NCBI RefSeq assembly: GCF_963665995.1
Contig: NZ_OY762512.1
Location: forward strand, 1,488,001-1,552,000
Length of the DNA: 64,000 nucleotides
Source of the DNA: Pleurocapsa sp. FMAR1
GTDB taxonomy: Bacteria; Cyanobacteriota; Cyanobacteriia; Cyanobacteriales; Xenococcaceae
Direction of reading: 5' to 3'
The notes under the pieces are model-generated. The model did no database searches. It was given only the letters and a program-made list of their open reading frames with translations, and had not been told where the DNA came from. Positions 63,555 to 64,000 of the stretch are shown here, one piece after another. Position 1 is the stretch's first letter, and the number at the start of each line of letters is the position of its first letter. Both the position numbers and the translations under genes were made by a program.

Positions 63555-63660
63555 GGCGATCGCTTTATTCTGTTTTGCTACTTTTTGGTTTATTTTACTA
63601 ATGCGATCGATGATGAGTATGGCAATGAAGAAGAAAATGTATCGCCTGGCGCAAAAGTAA
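63555..63660 (+). pseudogene. Displaced second copy of the ubiB-like gene's 3' end
   Basis: Reads 'AIALFCFATFWFILLMRSMM', then 'SMAMKKKMYRLAQK' and stop, parallel to the C-terminus of the ABC1 kinase at 61070-61175. Homology may start slightly earlier ('FQGIK'). It lacks any upstream gene body and marks the right edge of the insert. Confidence 0.9.
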
Positions 63661-63682
63661 ATCATTGAGCATTTAACATCTA

Positions 63683-64000
63683 ATGATGACATATCATGAA
63701 AACCAGGAAAGAGAAGCCTTTGAACCTCTTCGCCTTAAGGCTGAACAATTACTATCGGCAGCACTAGACAACAAAATTCACATTAATAAGGTTGAATGCC
63801 TAACCGAGAAGGGAAGACGGAATTTGCTGCTGCGATGCTTTATTAATCCAGTTGGCGATTTACCCTCAAGCTTCATTATTTAAAAGGTGGAAACAGAAAA
63901 CTATAACCCTGATGATGCTGACTCTAAAGATACAAGGCGTTTATTCAATGATTGGACGGGTTCTCAATTTTTAAACACCATACCCAGCAAGTTTAAACAT
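63683..64000 (+). pseudogene. APH/phosphotransferase-like gene interrupted by an in-frame stop (runs off the window)
   Basis: The frame from ATG 63683 reads 66 codons to TAA at 63881-63883, then continues in the same frame without a further stop to the window end ('KVETENYNPDDADSKDTRRLFNDWTGSQFL'). The two halves together match the N-terminus of an aminoglycoside/choline-kinase-like phosphotransferase family of cyanobacteria ('P.SFIIKKVE...YNPD..DS.DTRR.F.DW.G.QFL'), where the stop replaces a lysine codon (AAA to TAA). A single substitution, a sequencing error or readthrough could explain it. Confidence 0.55.

Overview
The window is chromosomal DNA of a cyanobacterium. It carries psbM, a crtD-type carotenoid desaturase, a pheophorbide a oxygenase-like Rieske protein, a thylakoid-lumen-type cyclophilin, DUF1816 and DUF3155 proteins, and many copies of the HIP1 octamer GCGATCGC. 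Base composition and accessory content would suit a unicellular or baeocytous lineage, but that is inference; no marker here fixes the genus.

Layout. 1-11.4 kb: the start of a CBM48/alpha-amylase-type gene, a CHASE3 histidine kinase, a type II NADH dehydrogenase-like flavoprotein, an LRAT-fold protein, then a stress or DNA-maintenance cluster (baeRF, DUF2267, DUF1816, topoisomerase IB, DUF2945/DUF3140 protein, Doc/AbrB toxin-antitoxin pair, YflT-like stress protein, DedA). 11.4-18.5 kb: a possible structured RNA, a peptidase C15-like protein, psbM (36 aa), a 2Fe-2S ferredoxin, an Sfp-type phosphopantetheinyl transferase, holA and secA. 18.5-24.7 kb: an amine-oxidase relic, two Rieske oxygenases, a DUF3155 protein with an SD-supported TTG start, a GAF histidine kinase and a glycosyltransferase. 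24.9-36.5 kb: gyrA, a Ser/Thr kinase with a PsbP-like sensor domain, tRNA-Arg(TCT), small secreted proteins, a YyaL/DUF255 protein, glgB and a CDF transporter.

36.8-44.4 kb holds the strongest candidate for an undescribed system. It is a three-gene minus-strand operon: a multi-winged-helix protein, an AAA-type ATPase, and a 1540-residue protein joining TPRs, pentapeptide repeats, a DEDDy 3'-5' exonuclease, a Cas4/RecB-like PD-(D/E)XK nuclease with a four-cysteine Fe-S set, and an FtsK/HerA-type motor. A scar of large palindromes, an IS982-like transposase relic and heptamer repeats lies immediately upstream.

44.9-54.6 kb: crtD, whose stop codon is supplied by the 3' end of a 2.6-kb antisense group II intron (maturase with HNH); then a one-module NRPS (formyltransferase, partial condensation lobe, adenylation with a cysteine-like code, carrier, thioesterase), for which the PPTase at 13.5 kb is a plausible activator; then three tightly packed items: a gutted peroxiredoxin, a HAD phosphatase and an ArsC/Spx tail.

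54.9-64 kb: lumenal cyclophilin, thiL, a GAF histidine kinase and a UbiB/ABC1 kinase. A roughly 2.4-kb insert follows the ubiB-like gene, flanked by a second, diverged copy of that gene's last 106 bp. It carries four tightly coupled genes ending in a predicted PD-(D/E)XK endonuclease, a second candidate defence cassette. Beyond it is an APH-like gene broken by an in-frame stop.
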